NCBI GenBank assembly: GCA_004558145.1
Contig: SFDQ01000003.1
Location: 62,001-126,000, forward strand
Length of the DNA stretch: 64,000 bases
Direction of reading: 5' to 3'
Source: Oscillospiraceae bacterium
GTDB taxonomy: Bacteria; Bacillota_A; Clostridia; Oscillospirales; Ruminococcaceae
Positions 1 to 8,759 of this stretch are shown here, in pieces. The notes below the pieces were generated by a model, which was given only the letters and a program-made list of their open reading frames with translations, made no database searches and was not told the DNA's origin. Made by a program: the position numbers and the translations under genes. Each line of letters starts with the position of its first letter. Within the stretch, counting starts at the first letter, position 1.

Positions 1-140
1 TCGAAGCAGGGGAGAGCGCGCCCCTGGGCGAAGGGGTGGCTTTTTACACCACGGACGAGGCCTTCGCCGACGCCGCATCCGCCGCTTCGGGCCTTTGCAA
101 AACGCCGTTTTATCAGGGCTGGGCGCTTTTGACGCCCTGA
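1..140 (+). CDS. C-terminal fragment of an unidentified protein
   Basis: An open frame enters from the left edge and ends at TGA 138-140, giving the last 45 residues of a protein that ends in ...YQGWALLTP. I do not recognise the family; the Ala/Gly-rich tail shows no motif. It is followed by 66 bp and then the rpsL promoter, so it belongs to an upstream transcription unit. Codon use and G+C match the neighbouring chromosomal genes, which favours a real gene. Confidence 0.5.
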   Translation, partial: EAGESAPLGEGVAFYTTDEAFADAASAASGLCKTPFYQGWALLTP

Positions 141-206
141 AAACGGCCCGCATGGAAAAGTTTTTGAAAATTCAGTGTTTTGGACAATCTTTTTCGGCAA
201 ATACTG

Positions 207-235
207 TTGACATGCACAGCCCCAGTGTGTAAAAT
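207..235 (+). promoter_or_regulatory. Sigma-A promoter of the rpsL-rpsG-fusA operon
   Basis: TTGACA at 207-212 and TAAAAT at 230-235 are separated by exactly 17 bp. The site lies 93 bp upstream of the rpsL start and no other strong promoter is seen before rpsL, so it probably drives the ribosomal operon with an 85-90 nt leader. Confidence 0.8.
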
Positions 236-327
236 AAAACTGTTGCGCCCCCTGGCGCAATTATGCCCTTTTGGTGTTTTGGCGGCTCTGCCGCCTGAAC
301 ATAAATCATTGAAGAAAGGAGATCACA

Positions 328-756
328 ATGCCTACTTTCAACCAGCTTGTACGCAAAGGCCGTGAGGTGTCTGTCCGCAAGTCTACCGCCCCTGCTCTGC
401 AGAAGGCTTATAACTCTCTGGACAAGTCCTACAGCAATGCCAACAGCCCCCAGAAGCGTGGTGTTTGCACCGCTGTTCGTACCATGACCCCCAAAAAGCC
501 GAACTCTGCTCTGCGTAAGGTAGCCCGTGTTAAGCTCACGAATGGTATCGAGGTAACCTCTTACATTCCGGGTATCGGCCACAACCTGCAGGAGCATAGC
601 GTAGTACTGATCCGTGGCGGCCGTGTTAAGGACCTTCCCGGTGTGCGTTACCACATCATCCGTGGTACTCTGGACACCCAGGGTGTGGCCAACCGCAACC
701 AGGCCCGCTCCAAGTACGGCGCGAAACGCCCCAAGGCCGGTGCCGCGAAGAAGTAA
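328..756 (+). CDS. rpsL: 30S ribosomal protein S12
   Basis: 142 aa, start fixed by AAAGGAG 7 bp upstream. S12 sits at the interface of the small subunit near the decoding centre and contributes to tRNA selection accuracy. The family hallmarks are clear: the N-terminal PTFNQLVRKGR, the central KKPNSALRKVARV stretch with the lysine where streptomycin-resistance changes occur in other species, and a basic tail ending in GAAKK. First gene of the conserved rpsL-rpsG-fusA-tuf string, with 120 bp before rpsG. Confidence 0.98.
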   Translation: MPTFNQLVRKGREVSVRKSTAPALQKAYNSLDKSYSNANSPQKRGVCTAVRTMTPKKPNSALRKVARVKLTNGIEVTSYIPGIGHNLQEHSVVLIRGGRVKDLPGVRYHIIRGTLDTQGVANRNQARSKYGAKRPKAGAAKK

Positions 757-876
757 TCAAACGTATACCCCGCCATCAAAGGCTTATTTATATAAATAGT
801 AAGACCTTGAATGGCACAACGGGAGTTTATTGCTTTCGAGTACCGATGATATCATTCTGTGAAGGAGGGAAGAAAG

Positions 877-1347
877 ATGCCTAGAAGAGGTATTACTGCA
901 AAGCGTGACGTTTTGGCTGATCCTGTCTACAATTCCAAGATGGTCACTCGTCTGATCAACAGCGTTATGCTGGACGGCAAGAAGGGTGTTGCCCAGAAGA
1001 TCGTTTACGATGCGTTCGATATCGTGAAGGAGAAGAGCGGCAACGATCCCCTGGAGATGTTCGAGAAAGCTCTCGAGAACATCATGCCCAGCCTGGAGGT
1101 CAAGGCCCGCCGCGTGGGTGGTTCCACCTACCAGGTGCCCATGGAAGTGCGCCCCGAGCGCCGCGAGACCCTGGGCCTGCGGTGGCTGACCAGCTACTCT
1201 CGCAGCCGCAGCGAGCGCACCATGCGCGAGCGTCTGGCCAACGAGATCATGGACGCCGTGAACGGTACCGGTAACGCCGTCAAGAAGCGTGAGGATACCC
1301 ACAAGATGGCCGAGGCCAACAAGGCTTTCGCCCATTACCGCTATTGA
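877..1347 (+). CDS. rpsG: 30S ribosomal protein S7
   Basis: 156 aa, the usual bacterial length. S7 nucleates assembly of the 30S head and contacts the E-site tRNA. The N-terminus MPRRGITAKRDVLADP and the VGGSTYQVPMEV segment are diagnostic. A GTG at 859 would add six residues but lies inside the GAAGGAGG ribosome binding site, so ATG 877 is the start. The 120 bp leader after rpsL holds an AT-rich palindrome near 779-800 that might be a processing site. Confidence 0.98.
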   Translation: MPRRGITAKRDVLADPVYNSKMVTRLINSVMLDGKKGVAQKIVYDAFDIVKEKSGNDPLEMFEKALENIMPSLEVKARRVGGSTYQVPMEVRPERRETLGLRWLTSYSRSRSERTMRERLANEIMDAVNGTGNAVKKREDTHKMAEANKAFAHYRY

Positions 1348-1374
1348 TCCTGTCTGGAGTTTTAGGAGGTTAAT

Positions 1375-3495
1375 ATGCCAAGAGACGTTTCTCTGGAAAT
1401 GACCAGAAACATCGGCATTATGGCGCACATCGACGCCGGCAAGACCACCACCACCGAGCGTATCCTTTACTACACCGGCGTGAATCACAAGATCGGTGAG
1501 ACGCACGATGGCGCGGCTACCATGGACTGGATGGCGCAGGAGCAGGAGCGTGGTATCACCATCACTTCTGCTGCCACCACCTGCTACTGGAGCCACACGG
1601 AATTGCTGAACGATCCCGCCGCCGCTAAAAAGAACCGGCACCGGATCAACATCATCGACACCCCGGGCCACGTGGACTTCACCGTTGAGGTGGAGCGCAG
1701 CCTGCGCGTTCTGGACGGTTCTGTTACCGTTCTGTGCGCCAAGGGCGGCGTGGAGCCCCAGTCCGAGACTGTCTGGCGTCAGGCCGACAAGTATCACGTT
1801 CCCCGCATGGCTTACGTGAACAAGATGGACATCATGGGCGCCGATTTCTACCGTGTTGTGAAGATGATGCGCGAGCGTCTGAAGTGCAACGCGGTGCCCA
1901 TCCAGCTGCCTATCGGCAAGGAAGACGATTTCAAGGGCATCATCGATCTGATCGACATGAAGGCCGACGTCTACTACGACGATATGGGCAAGGATATCCG
2001 CGTGGAGGAGATCCCCGAGGATATGCGCGAGCTGGCTGAGCAGTACCATGCCGAGCTCATCGAGGCCGTGGCCGAGAGCGACGAAGAGCTGATGATGAAG
2101 TACCTGGAGGGCGAGGAGCTCACCAAGGACGAGATCAAGAAGGCCCTGCGCCGCGAGACCATCGCCAACACTGTGGTGCCTGTGACCTGCGGTACTTCCT
2201 ACCGCAACAAGGGCGTGCAGAAGCTGCTGGACGCCATTGTGGATTACATGCCCGCCCCCACCGACATCGAGGACATCAAGGGTGTCGATCCCCGCACCGG
2301 CGAGGAGACCAGCCGTCCTTCCGACGACAACGCTCCCTTCGCCGCCCTGGCGTTCAAGATCGCCACTGACCCCTTTGTCGGCAAGCTGTGCTTCTTCCGC
2401 GTTTACTCCGGTAAGGTCGAAGCCGGCAGCACCGTGTACAACTCGGTGAAAGACAACAACGAGCGCATGGGCCGCATCCTGCAGATGCACGCCAATCACC
2501 GGCAGGACATCGACATCTGCTACGCCGGTGACATCGCCGCTGCCGTGGGTCTGAAGAACACCACCACCGGCGACACCCTGTGCGATCCCAAGAACCCCGT
2601 CATCCTGGAGAGCATGGAGTTCCCCGAGCCCGTTATCCGCGTTGCCATCGAGCCCAAGACCAAGGCTGGTCAGGAGAAGATGGGTCTGGCGCTGAACAAG
2701 CTGGCTGAAGAGGACCCCACCTTCCGCACCTGGACCGACGAGGAGACCGGCCAGACCATCATCGCCGGCATGGGCGAGCTGCACCTGGAGATCATCGTGG
2801 ACCGTCTGCTCCGCGAGTTCAAGGTGGAGGCCAACGTGGGCGCGCCTCAGGTTGCTTACCGCGAGTGCATCCGCCGTCCGGCCAGCGCCAACACCAAGTA
2901 CGCCCGTCAGTCCGGTGGTAAGGGCCAGTACGGTCATTGTATCATCGACATCGAGCCCAACGAGCCTGGCAAGGGCTACGAGTTCATCAACGCCGTTGTT
3001 GGCGGTGATGTGCCCAAGGAGTTCATCCCTGCCATTGACCAGGGCATTCAGGGCGCCATGAAGGCCGGCATCCTGGCCGGCTACCCGGTGGAAGACGTGA
3101 AGGTCACCCTGAAGGGTGGTTCCTACCACGAGGTCGACTCCTCTGAAATGGCGTTCAAGATCGCCGGTTCCATGGCCTTCAAGGAGGCTATGGCCAAGGC
3201 CGATCCCGCCATCATGGAGCCCATCATGAAGGTCGCCGTCATCGTTCCCGATGAGTACATGGGCGACGTCATCGGCGACCTGAACAGCCGCCGCGGCCAG
3301 ATCCAGGGCATGGAAGCCCTGACCGGCTCGCAGCAGATCAACGCCTTCGTCCCGCTGAGCAACATGTTCGGTTATTCCACCGACCTGCGCAGCAAGACCC
3401 AGGGCCGCGGTCAGTATTCCATGGAGCCCAGCCACTACGCTGAGGTCCCCAAGAACATTGCCGAGGGCATCATGGCCGGCCGCAAGAAGGACTGA
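1375..3495 (+). CDS. fusA: Translation elongation factor G
   Basis: 706 aa, full length. EF-G is the GTPase that drives tRNA-mRNA translocation. Visible: P-loop AHIDAGKT (residues 17-24), the GITITSAATT switch I region, the DTPGH switch II, and NKMD guanine specificity motif, followed by domains II-V. The C-terminal MFGYSTDLRSKTQGRG block of domain V is intact. An AGGAGG lies just upstream and only 27 bp separate it from rpsG, so it is co-transcribed. A second 883-residue open frame on the opposite strand is a shadow of its codon bias. Confidence 0.98.
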   Translation: MPRDVSLEMTRNIGIMAHIDAGKTTTTERILYYTGVNHKIGETHDGAATMDWMAQEQERGITITSAATTCYWSHTELLNDPAAAKKNRHRINIIDTPGHVDFTVEVERSLRVLDGSVTVLCAKGGVEPQSETVWRQADKYHVPRMAYVNKMDIMGADFYRVVKMMRERLKCNAVPIQLPIGKEDDFKGIIDLIDMKADVYYDDMGKDIRVEEIPEDMRELAEQYHAELIEAVAESDEELMMKYLEGEELTKDEIKKALRRETIANTVVPVTCGTSYRNKGVQKLLDAIVDYMPAPTDIEDIKGVDPRTGEETSRPSDDNAPFAALAFKIATDPFVGKLCFFRVYSGKVEAGSTVYNSVKDNNERMGRILQMHANHRQDIDICYAGDIAAAVGLKNTTTGDTLCDPKNPVILESMEFPEPVIRVAIEPKTKAGQEKMGLALNKLAEEDPTFRTWTDEETGQTIIAGMGELHLEIIVDRLLREFKVEANVGAPQVAYRECIRRPASANTKYARQSGGKGQYGHCIIDIEPNEPGKGYEFINAVVGGDVPKEFIPAIDQGIQGAMKAGILAGYPVEDVKVTLKGGSYHEVDSSEMAFKIAGSMAFKEAMAKADPAIMEPIMKVAVIVPDEYMGDVIGDLNSRRGQIQGMEALTGSQQINAFVPLSNMFGYSTDLRSKTQGRGQYSMEPSHYAEVPKNIAEGIMAGRKKD

Positions 3496-3515
3496 GCCTA
3501 AAGCCCAAAAAGAAC

Positions 3516-3544
3516 TTGATTTTTGGCAAATGTTTTAGTATTAT
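3516..3544 (+). promoter_or_regulatory. Sigma-A promoter of tuf
   Basis: TTGATT (3516-3521), 17 bp, TATTAT (3539-3544). It sits 42 bp before the tuf start in the 90 bp fusA-tuf gap, giving tuf an independent promoter in addition to read-through from fusA. Confidence 0.7.
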
Positions 3545-3585
3545 AACCATAGGTTCAATGGTTCAAAAAAAGGAGGACTATTAAA

Positions 3586-4788
3586 ATGGCAAAAGCTAAG
3601 TTTGAGCGTACTAAGCCTCATGTCAACATTGGCACCATCGGCCACGTTGACCACGGCAAGACCACCCTGACCGCCGCCATCACCAAGGTGCTGGCCATGA
3701 AGGGCGACGCTGAGTTCACCGATTACGCCAACATCGATAAGGCTCCTGAGGAGCGCGAGCGCGGCATCACCATCAACACCGCCCATGTGGAGTACGAGAC
3801 CGATAAGCGTCACTACGCCCATGTGGACTGCCCGGGCCACGCTGACTACGTCAAGAACATGATCACCGGTGCTGCCCAGATGGACGGCGCTATCCTGGTC
3901 GTGTCCTCTGCCGACGGCCCCATGCCCCAGACCCGTGAGCACATCCTGCTGAGCCGTCAGGTCGGCGTGCCCTACATCGTTGTGTTCATGAACAAGGTTG
4001 ACCAGGTTGACGATCCCGAGCTGCTGGATCTGGTCGAGATGGAGATCCGTGACCTGCTGAACGAGTACGACTTCCCCGGCGACGACACCCCCATCATCAA
4101 GGGTTCCGCCCTGGCCGTGCTGGAGAGCACCTCCACCGACATCAACGCTCCCGAGTACAAGTGCATCCTGGACCTGATGGACGCTGTGGATGACTACATC
4201 CCCACCCCCGACCGTAAGGCTGACCTGCCCTTCCTGATGCCCGTTGAGGACGTGTTCACCATCACCGGCCGCGGCACCGTGGCTACCGGTCGTGTGGAGC
4301 GCGGCATGATCAAGGTCGGCGAGGAAGTTGAGATCGTCGGTCTGAAGGAAGAGAAGATGAAGACCACCGTTACCGGTCTGGAGATGTTCCGCAAGCTGCT
4401 GGACGATGCCGAGGCCGGCGACAACATCGGCGCTCTGCTCCGTGGTGTGCAGCGCACCGACATCGAGCGTGGCCAGGTTCTGGCTAAGCCCGGTTCCATT
4501 CATCCCCACACCAAGTTCCAGGGCCAGGTCTACGTCCTGAAGAAGGACGAGGGCGGCCGTCATACCCCCTTCTTCAACAACTATCGTCCTCAGTTCTACT
4601 TCCGTACCACCGACGTGACCGGCGTCATCACCCTGCCCGAGGGCACCGAGATGTGCATGCCCGGCGATAACGTCACCATGGACGTTGAGCTGATCACCTC
4701 CATCGCTATGGACGAGGGTCTGCGTTTCGCTATCCGTGAGGGTGGCCGCACCGTTGGTTCCGGCGTTGTTTCCAAGATCTACGAGTAA
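3586..4788 (+). CDS. tuf: Translation elongation factor Tu
   Basis: 400 aa. EF-Tu delivers aminoacyl-tRNA to the ribosomal A site as a GTP complex. P-loop GHVDHGKT (residues 19-26), DCPGH and NKVD motifs are all present, followed by the two beta-barrel domains ending ...VVSKIYE. AAAGGAGGAC is well spaced from the ATG. The gene is followed directly by a strong terminator, so it closes the ribosomal block. Confidence 0.98.
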   Translation: MAKAKFERTKPHVNIGTIGHVDHGKTTLTAAITKVLAMKGDAEFTDYANIDKAPEERERGITINTAHVEYETDKRHYAHVDCPGHADYVKNMITGAAQMDGAILVVSSADGPMPQTREHILLSRQVGVPYIVVFMNKVDQVDDPELLDLVEMEIRDLLNEYDFPGDDTPIIKGSALAVLESTSTDINAPEYKCILDLMDAVDDYIPTPDRKADLPFLMPVEDVFTITGRGTVATGRVERGMIKVGEEVEIVGLKEEKMKTTVTGLEMFRKLLDDAEAGDNIGALLRGVQRTDIERGQVLAKPGSIHPHTKFQGQVYVLKKDEGGRHTPFFNNYRPQFYFRTTDVTGVITLPEGTEMCMPGDNVTMDVELITSIAMDEGLRFAIREGGRTVGSGVVSKIYE

Positions 4789-4811
4789 TCGAAAGAGCTT
4801 GTGAGGCTTTC

Positions 4812-4845
4812 AAAGGCCCCCTGCCGCAAGGCAGGGGGCCTTTTT
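4812..4845 (+). terminator. Rho-independent terminator of tuf
   Basis: Perfect 11-14 bp GC-rich stem (4812-4825 with 4830-4843), GCAA tetraloop, and a run of Ts at 4841-4845. Confidence 0.95.
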
Positions 4846-4946
4846 CTGCTTCTTCTGCGGCTGCAAACTTTTGCCATCGCCGTTTAACGGCGGCGTGCCC
4901 GCCCATACTGCCCTTAGAAAAAATCAAAGGGGCAGTGAAGCACACC

Positions 4947-7244
4947 ATGCAGTATCGTTTCAAAGGTTTTTCACGCCAGGGGGCGAAAATGCTCAACCAG
5001 GCGCTCATCATCGCGGGGGAGATGGGCCAGACCCAGGCAGGCACAGGCCACATCCTGTTGGCCATTCTCAGGGGCGAGGCCACCCCCGCGGCCCGTTTTT
5101 TGCAGTCGCGCCAAATTGCTGAGACCCAGGTCATGCAGCGGGTGGCCGCGCTGGGCGGCATGAACGAGAGCCGCCGCCTCTCGCCCCGGGACTTTCAGCC
5201 CGAGGCCTGCAAAGCGCTGGACTTCGCGGTGCTGGGAGCCCACGCCGCCCGCATGAAGGAGGCTCAGCCCGAGCATGTGCTCTGCGCTATCCTGGAAGAC
5301 CCCAACTGTACCGCCAGCCGTTGGCTGACGGAGTGGGGCGTGGAGCTGAGCGAAGCCGCCCGGGAGTGCCGGCAGCTCTCCGGCCAGCTGGTGCTTCCGC
5401 TGCAGCCACGGCTTTCCGCTCCCACCCGCGGCGGCAAGGCCACCGAGAAGTACGGCCGAGACCTGACCCAGATGGCGGCGGAAAGCCGGCTGGACCCGGT
5501 GCTCTGCCGGGAGCAGGAATTGGAGCGGGTCATCGAGATACTCTGCCGCCGCCAGAAAAATAACCCCTGTCTTGTGGGGGAGCCGGGCGTGGGCAAGACG
5601 GCCCTGGCGGAGGCGCTGGCCCAGGCAATCGCGGCGGGCCGCGCCCCGGCCCAGCTGCTCCACAAGCGCATTTTGAGCCTGGACATGGCCAGTCTGGTGG
5701 CGGGCACCAAGTATCGGGGCGACTTTGAGGAACGGTTCAAAAACCTGCTGGACGAGATATACAAGGACCGCAGCACCATCCTGTTCATCGACGAGATCCA
5801 TGTCATCGTGGGCGCGGGCGCGGCGGAGGGGGCCATCGACGCCGCCAGCATCCTCAAACCCCTTCTGGCCCGGGGCGAGATACAGGTCATCGGCGCCACC
5901 ACTCAGGAGGAGTACCGCCGGTGCATCCAGAAGGACGCGGCGCTGGAGCGCCGCTTCGGGCGGGTGGTGGTGGAGGAGCCGGACCCGGACACCGCCAAGC
6001 GCATCCTTGCGGGCCTTGTGCCCCGCTATGAGCGCTACCATCAGGTGACCATCCCGGCCCAGGCAGTGGCGGCGGCGGTGGACCTGTCGGTGCGGTATCT
6101 GCCGGGGCGCTTTTTGCCGGACAAGGCCGTGGACCTGCTGGACGAGGCCGCCGCCGCTCTGCGCATCCACTGCGAGCGGGAGAACGACCGCAGCCGAGAG
6201 CTGACCGCCGAGGACGTGGCCCGGGTGGTGGCCCGGGCCAGCGGCGTGCCGGTGCAGCGCATCACCGAGGCCGAGCGGGAAAAACTGGCCCGGCTGGAAC
6301 AGCGGCTCTCCGAGAGTGTGGTGGGCCAGCAAGGAGCGGTGCACACGGTGGCGGGGGCGGTGCGCCGGGCCCGCACCGGCCTGCGGGAGGCAGGCAGGCC
6401 CTTGGGTGCGATGCTGTTCCTCGGTCCCACCGGGGTGGGCAAGACCCATCTGGCCCGCACCCTGGCCCGTCAGTGGTTCGGTACCGAAAAGGCGCTGCTG
6501 CGATTTGACATGAGCGAATATATGGAGGCCCATGCCGCCGCCAAACTCATCGGCGCCCCTCCGGGCTATGTGGGCCACGACGAGGGCGGCCTGCTCACCG
6601 AGGCAGTGCGCCGCCGGCCCTATGCCGTGGTGCTGTTCGACGAGATAGAAAAAGCCCACCCGGACGTGCAGAACCTGCTGCTGCAGATCCTGGAGGACGG
6701 CCGCCTGACCGATTCCATGGGCCGCAGCGCCAGCTTTTGCAACACCATCATCCTGCTCACCTCCAACCTGGGGGCGGAGCATCTGGCGGGGCAGGGGGGC
6801 CTGGTGGGCTTTGGCGCAACGCCGGAGACCATCCCTCAGCGCCAGCGCCAGCAGGTGATCGGGGAGGCAAAGAAGTACTTCCGTCCCGAACTGCTGGGCC
6901 GCATGGACGAGCTGGTGGTGTTTGGCCCGCTGCTGCACGAGGACCTGGCCCGCATCGCGGAGCAGATGCTGACGGAGCTGGAACAGCGGGCCCAGGCCCG
7001 GGGCTATCGTTTGCACCACAGCCCCGACCTGCCCGCCATGCTGGCAGGAGGCGACCGCCCGGTGTACGGCGCGCGGGACCTGCGCCGCACGGTGAGCCGG
7101 GCGGTGGAGCAGGCCCTGGCGGACAGCATCGCCGCCGGGCAGGTGCATCCGGGCGAGAGCTTCACCGCCTGCGTGCAGGACGGGCAGGTGGTGCTGCGCA
7201 GTGAAAATGACGCCGCAGGCCAGCGCGCCGAAGCCACCGTGTAA
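4947..7244 (+). CDS. ClpA/ClpC-type AAA+ protein unfoldase
   Basis: 765 aa from ATG 4947; a GTG at 4935 is possible but only 2 bp from the AAAGGGG. Two N-terminal Clp repeats (about residues 5-145) precede AAA+ module 1 (Walker A GEPGVGKT near 211, Walker B ILFIDE near 278) and module 2 (Walker A GPTGVGKT near 492, Walker B VVLFDE near 561), then the D2 C-terminal domain. Such proteins unfold substrates for ClpP using ATP. The linker after module 1 is short, so the coiled-coil M/UVR insertion of ClpC seems missing; ClpA- or ClpE-like assignment is therefore open. Monocistronic, no mcsA/mcsB/ctsR neighbours. Confidence 0.85.
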   Translation: MQYRFKGFSRQGAKMLNQALIIAGEMGQTQAGTGHILLAILRGEATPAARFLQSRQIAETQVMQRVAALGGMNESRRLSPRDFQPEACKALDFAVLGAHAARMKEAQPEHVLCAILEDPNCTASRWLTEWGVELSEAARECRQLSGQLVLPLQPRLSAPTRGGKATEKYGRDLTQMAAESRLDPVLCREQELERVIEILCRRQKNNPCLVGEPGVGKTALAEALAQAIAAGRAPAQLLHKRILSLDMASLVAGTKYRGDFEERFKNLLDEIYKDRSTILFIDEIHVIVGAGAAEGAIDAASILKPLLARGEIQVIGATTQEEYRRCIQKDAALERRFGRVVVEEPDPDTAKRILAGLVPRYERYHQVTIPAQAVAAAVDLSVRYLPGRFLPDKAVDLLDEAAAALRIHCERENDRSRELTAEDVARVVARASGVPVQRITEAEREKLARLEQRLSESVVGQQGAVHTVAGAVRRARTGLREAGRPLGAMLFLGPTGVGKTHLARTLARQWFGTEKALLRFDMSEYMEAHAAAKLIGAPPGYVGHDEGGLLTEAVRRRPYAVVLFDEIEKAHPDVQNLLLQILEDGRLTDSMGRSASFCNTIILLTSNLGAEHLAGQGGLVGFGATPETIPQRQRQQVIGEAKKYFRPELLGRMDELVVFGPLLHEDLARIAEQMLTELEQRAQARGYRLHHSPDLPAMLAGGDRPVYGARDLRRTVSRAVEQALADSIAAGQVHPGESFTACVQDGQVVLRSENDAAGQRAEATV

Positions 7245-7295
7245 AAAAAACAGCCGCCCGCGCCATTCCGCAAAAGGAACGGCGCGGGCGGCTGT
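7243..7295 (-). terminator. Terminator between clp and gntR
   Basis: A 14-15 bp GC stem (7250-7264 with 7281-7295) is followed on the minus strand by eight Ts (A run 7243-7250). It therefore serves mainly the minus-strand gntR gene and may also stop clp transcripts. Confidence 0.85.
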
Positions 7296-7328
7296 TCGGT
7301 TCAGAGGCGGCAGAAAGTGCCGCCCGGT

Positions 7329-8084
7329 TCAGAATTTTTTGCGCAGCAGCGCAAAATCGAAGAAGGCAGTGTAGTAAGAAAGAGAATACATCACCGGCTT
7401 CGCCAGCTTGGTGTAGCTCACTTCCTCCATCAGAAGAAGGGCTTCGTGAGGCTGGACTGCCAGGATGCGCCGGGAGGCGGGGTCGCCCATCACGGCGCTC
7501 ACATGGGCCACGGTGCTCACCACCGAAACGCCGGCCACCTCTTCCAGAATGTCAAACACCGGGCGGCCGAAGTCCAGCCGGTCCACCAGTGCGGGAGGGA
7601 AGAGGGCGACGGGCAGATAGTCCACCGACCAGATCACCGGCTGGCGGTCCGCCAGCACCCGCTTTTTCACCATCAGCACCGGCTGGCCCGGCTCGATGCC
7701 CAGCCGGGCGGCCATGGCTTCGTCCGCGTCCAGGCGCTGCACCAGAACGTGGTCGGCGTGGGGCGTGCGGCCCATGGAACGGATCATGGCGTTGTATTCG
7801 AATTTCTGGTCCAGGCGGCCCCGCACGGCCACCACCTGCCGGTTGATGACGGTACCGATGCCCCGCACCCGCTCCACATAGCCTTCCCGTTCCAGTTCCG
7901 CCAGCGCGTCCCGGATGACGGTGCGGCTCACGCCCAGATTCGCGGCCAGTTCCACTTCCGCGGGCAGCCGGTCGGCTCCGGCATAACACCCGCTCCGGAG
8001 CTCCTCCAGCAGCCGTGCGGCGATCTGCTGGCTGATCACCGCACCGCCCAGCGGGCCGTCCTCCGCTCTGTGTGTTCTTGCCAT
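7329..8084 (-). CDS. GntR/HutC-family transcriptional regulator
   Basis: 251 aa. The start is ATG 8084, eight bases after GGAGG; the longer frame has no ribosome binding site. Residues about 12-75 form the GntR winged helix (QQIAARLLEEL..., LPAEVELAANLGVSRTVIRDALAELEREG), and about 90-245 form a UTRA effector-binding domain. Proteins of this type repress sugar or amino-acid genes until a small ligand binds. There is no adjacent transport operon, so the effector cannot be inferred. It is divergent from an acetyltransferase with overlapping promoter regions, a possible target. Confidence 0.85.
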   Translation of the reverse strand: MARTHRAEDGPLGGAVISQQIAARLLEELRSGCYAGADRLPAEVELAANLGVSRTVIRDALAELEREGYVERVRGIGTVINRQVVAVRGRLDQKFEYNAMIRSMGRTPHADHVLVQRLDADEAMAARLGIEPGQPVLMVKKRVLADRQPVIWSVDYLPVALFPPALVDRLDFGRPVFDILEEVAGVSVVSTVAHVSAVMGDPASRRILAVQPHEALLLMEEVSYTKLAKPVMYSLSYYTAFFDFALLRKKF

Positions 8085-8191
8085 CAAGCGCACCTCCGCG
8101 CCGTGCCCGGCCGGGCACGGCCAAAAATCATACTTTTCACCCCAGTATACCACATTCGGTGAAAAAATGCACTATTCCTGTCGCATTGTCC

Positions 8192-8220
8192 TTGCCGGAG
8201 AGGCAAAACCGTGGTATCAT
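8192..8220 (+). promoter_or_regulatory. Promoter of the GNAT acetyltransferase
   Basis: TTGCCG (8192-8197), 17 bp, TATCAT (8215-8220), 30 bp before the start codon. Confidence 0.6.
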
Positions 8221-8250
8221 GGCGGTACATTCCTGAAAAGGGGAGGGAAC

Positions 8251-8703
8251 ATGATGCGGATACGCCCTTACCGCTCGTCCGACTGCGGCGCAATGGCGGA
8301 ACTGTTTTACAACACGGTCCACACGGTGAACGCCGCCGATTACACGCCCCGGCAGCTGGACGTATGGGCCGACGGTCAGGTGGACCTGACGGCCTGGGAC
8401 CGCTCCTTCCGGGCGCACTGCACCCTTGTGGCCGAAGAGGGCGGCGCGCTCATCGGTTTTGGAGACATCACCGCCGACGGCTATCTGGACCGGCTCTATG
8501 TCCATCATTTACACCAGCGGCAAGGCGTTGCCGCGGCCCTCTGTGACCGGCTGGAAGAAACGGTGAAGGGCCCTGTCACCACCCACGCCTCCATCACCGC
8601 GCGCCCGTTCTTTGAAAAGCGGGGCTATCGGGTTGTGAAGGAGCAGCAGGTGGAGCGCCACGGCATCCTGCTGACCAATTTCGTGATGGAAAAACCGCTC
8701 TGA
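8251..8703 (+). CDS. GNAT-family N-acetyltransferase (YafP-like)
   Basis: 150 aa starting at ATG 8251 after GGGGAGGG. The fold hallmarks are an N-terminal MMRIRPYRSSDCGAMAELFYNTVH segment in line with YafP-type acetyltransferases, and the acetyl-CoA motif (YVHHLHQRQGVAAAL, about residues 84-99) with the R/Q-x-x-G-x-A pyrophosphate loop. It should transfer an acetyl group from acetyl-CoA to an amine; the substrate is unknown. It is convergent with nfnB and ends in a shared terminator. Confidence 0.85.
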   Translation: MMRIRPYRSSDCGAMAELFYNTVHTVNAADYTPRQLDVWADGQVDLTAWDRSFRAHCTLVAEEGGALIGFGDITADGYLDRLYVHHLHQRQGVAAALCDRLEETVKGPVTTHASITARPFFEKRGYRVVKEQQVERHGILLTNFVMEKPL

Positions 8704-8710
8704 AATCAAA

Positions 8711-8746
8711 GACCGGGCAGGGAAGGGAAACCTTCTCTGCCCGGCC
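8711..8746. terminator. Bidirectional terminator between convergent genes
   Basis: Stem 8711-8726 with 8731-8746 (two mismatches) between the acetyltransferase stop and the nfnB stop; weakly T-rich on both sides. Confidence 0.7.
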
Positions 8747-8759
8747 TTATATGTTTATT

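Noticed and set aside
779..800. AT-rich palindrome between rpsL and rpsG as a promoter or terminator
   Set aside because: No T run after a GC stem and no properly spaced -35/-10 pair; possibly an RNA-processing site but not supported.
859..877. GTG 859 as rpsG start
   Set aside because: The GAAGGAGG ribosome binding site lies inside that extension and S7 is 156 aa from ATG 877.
784..3435. 883-residue open frame on the minus strand opposite rpsG and fusA
   Set aside because: It mirrors the codon bias of fusA, has no ribosome binding site and no recognisable domain; fusA on the plus strand is certain.
4971..7148. 725-residue minus-strand frame opposite the Clp gene
   Set aside because: Shadow of a GC-rich gene; His/Gln-rich composition typical of antisense frames.
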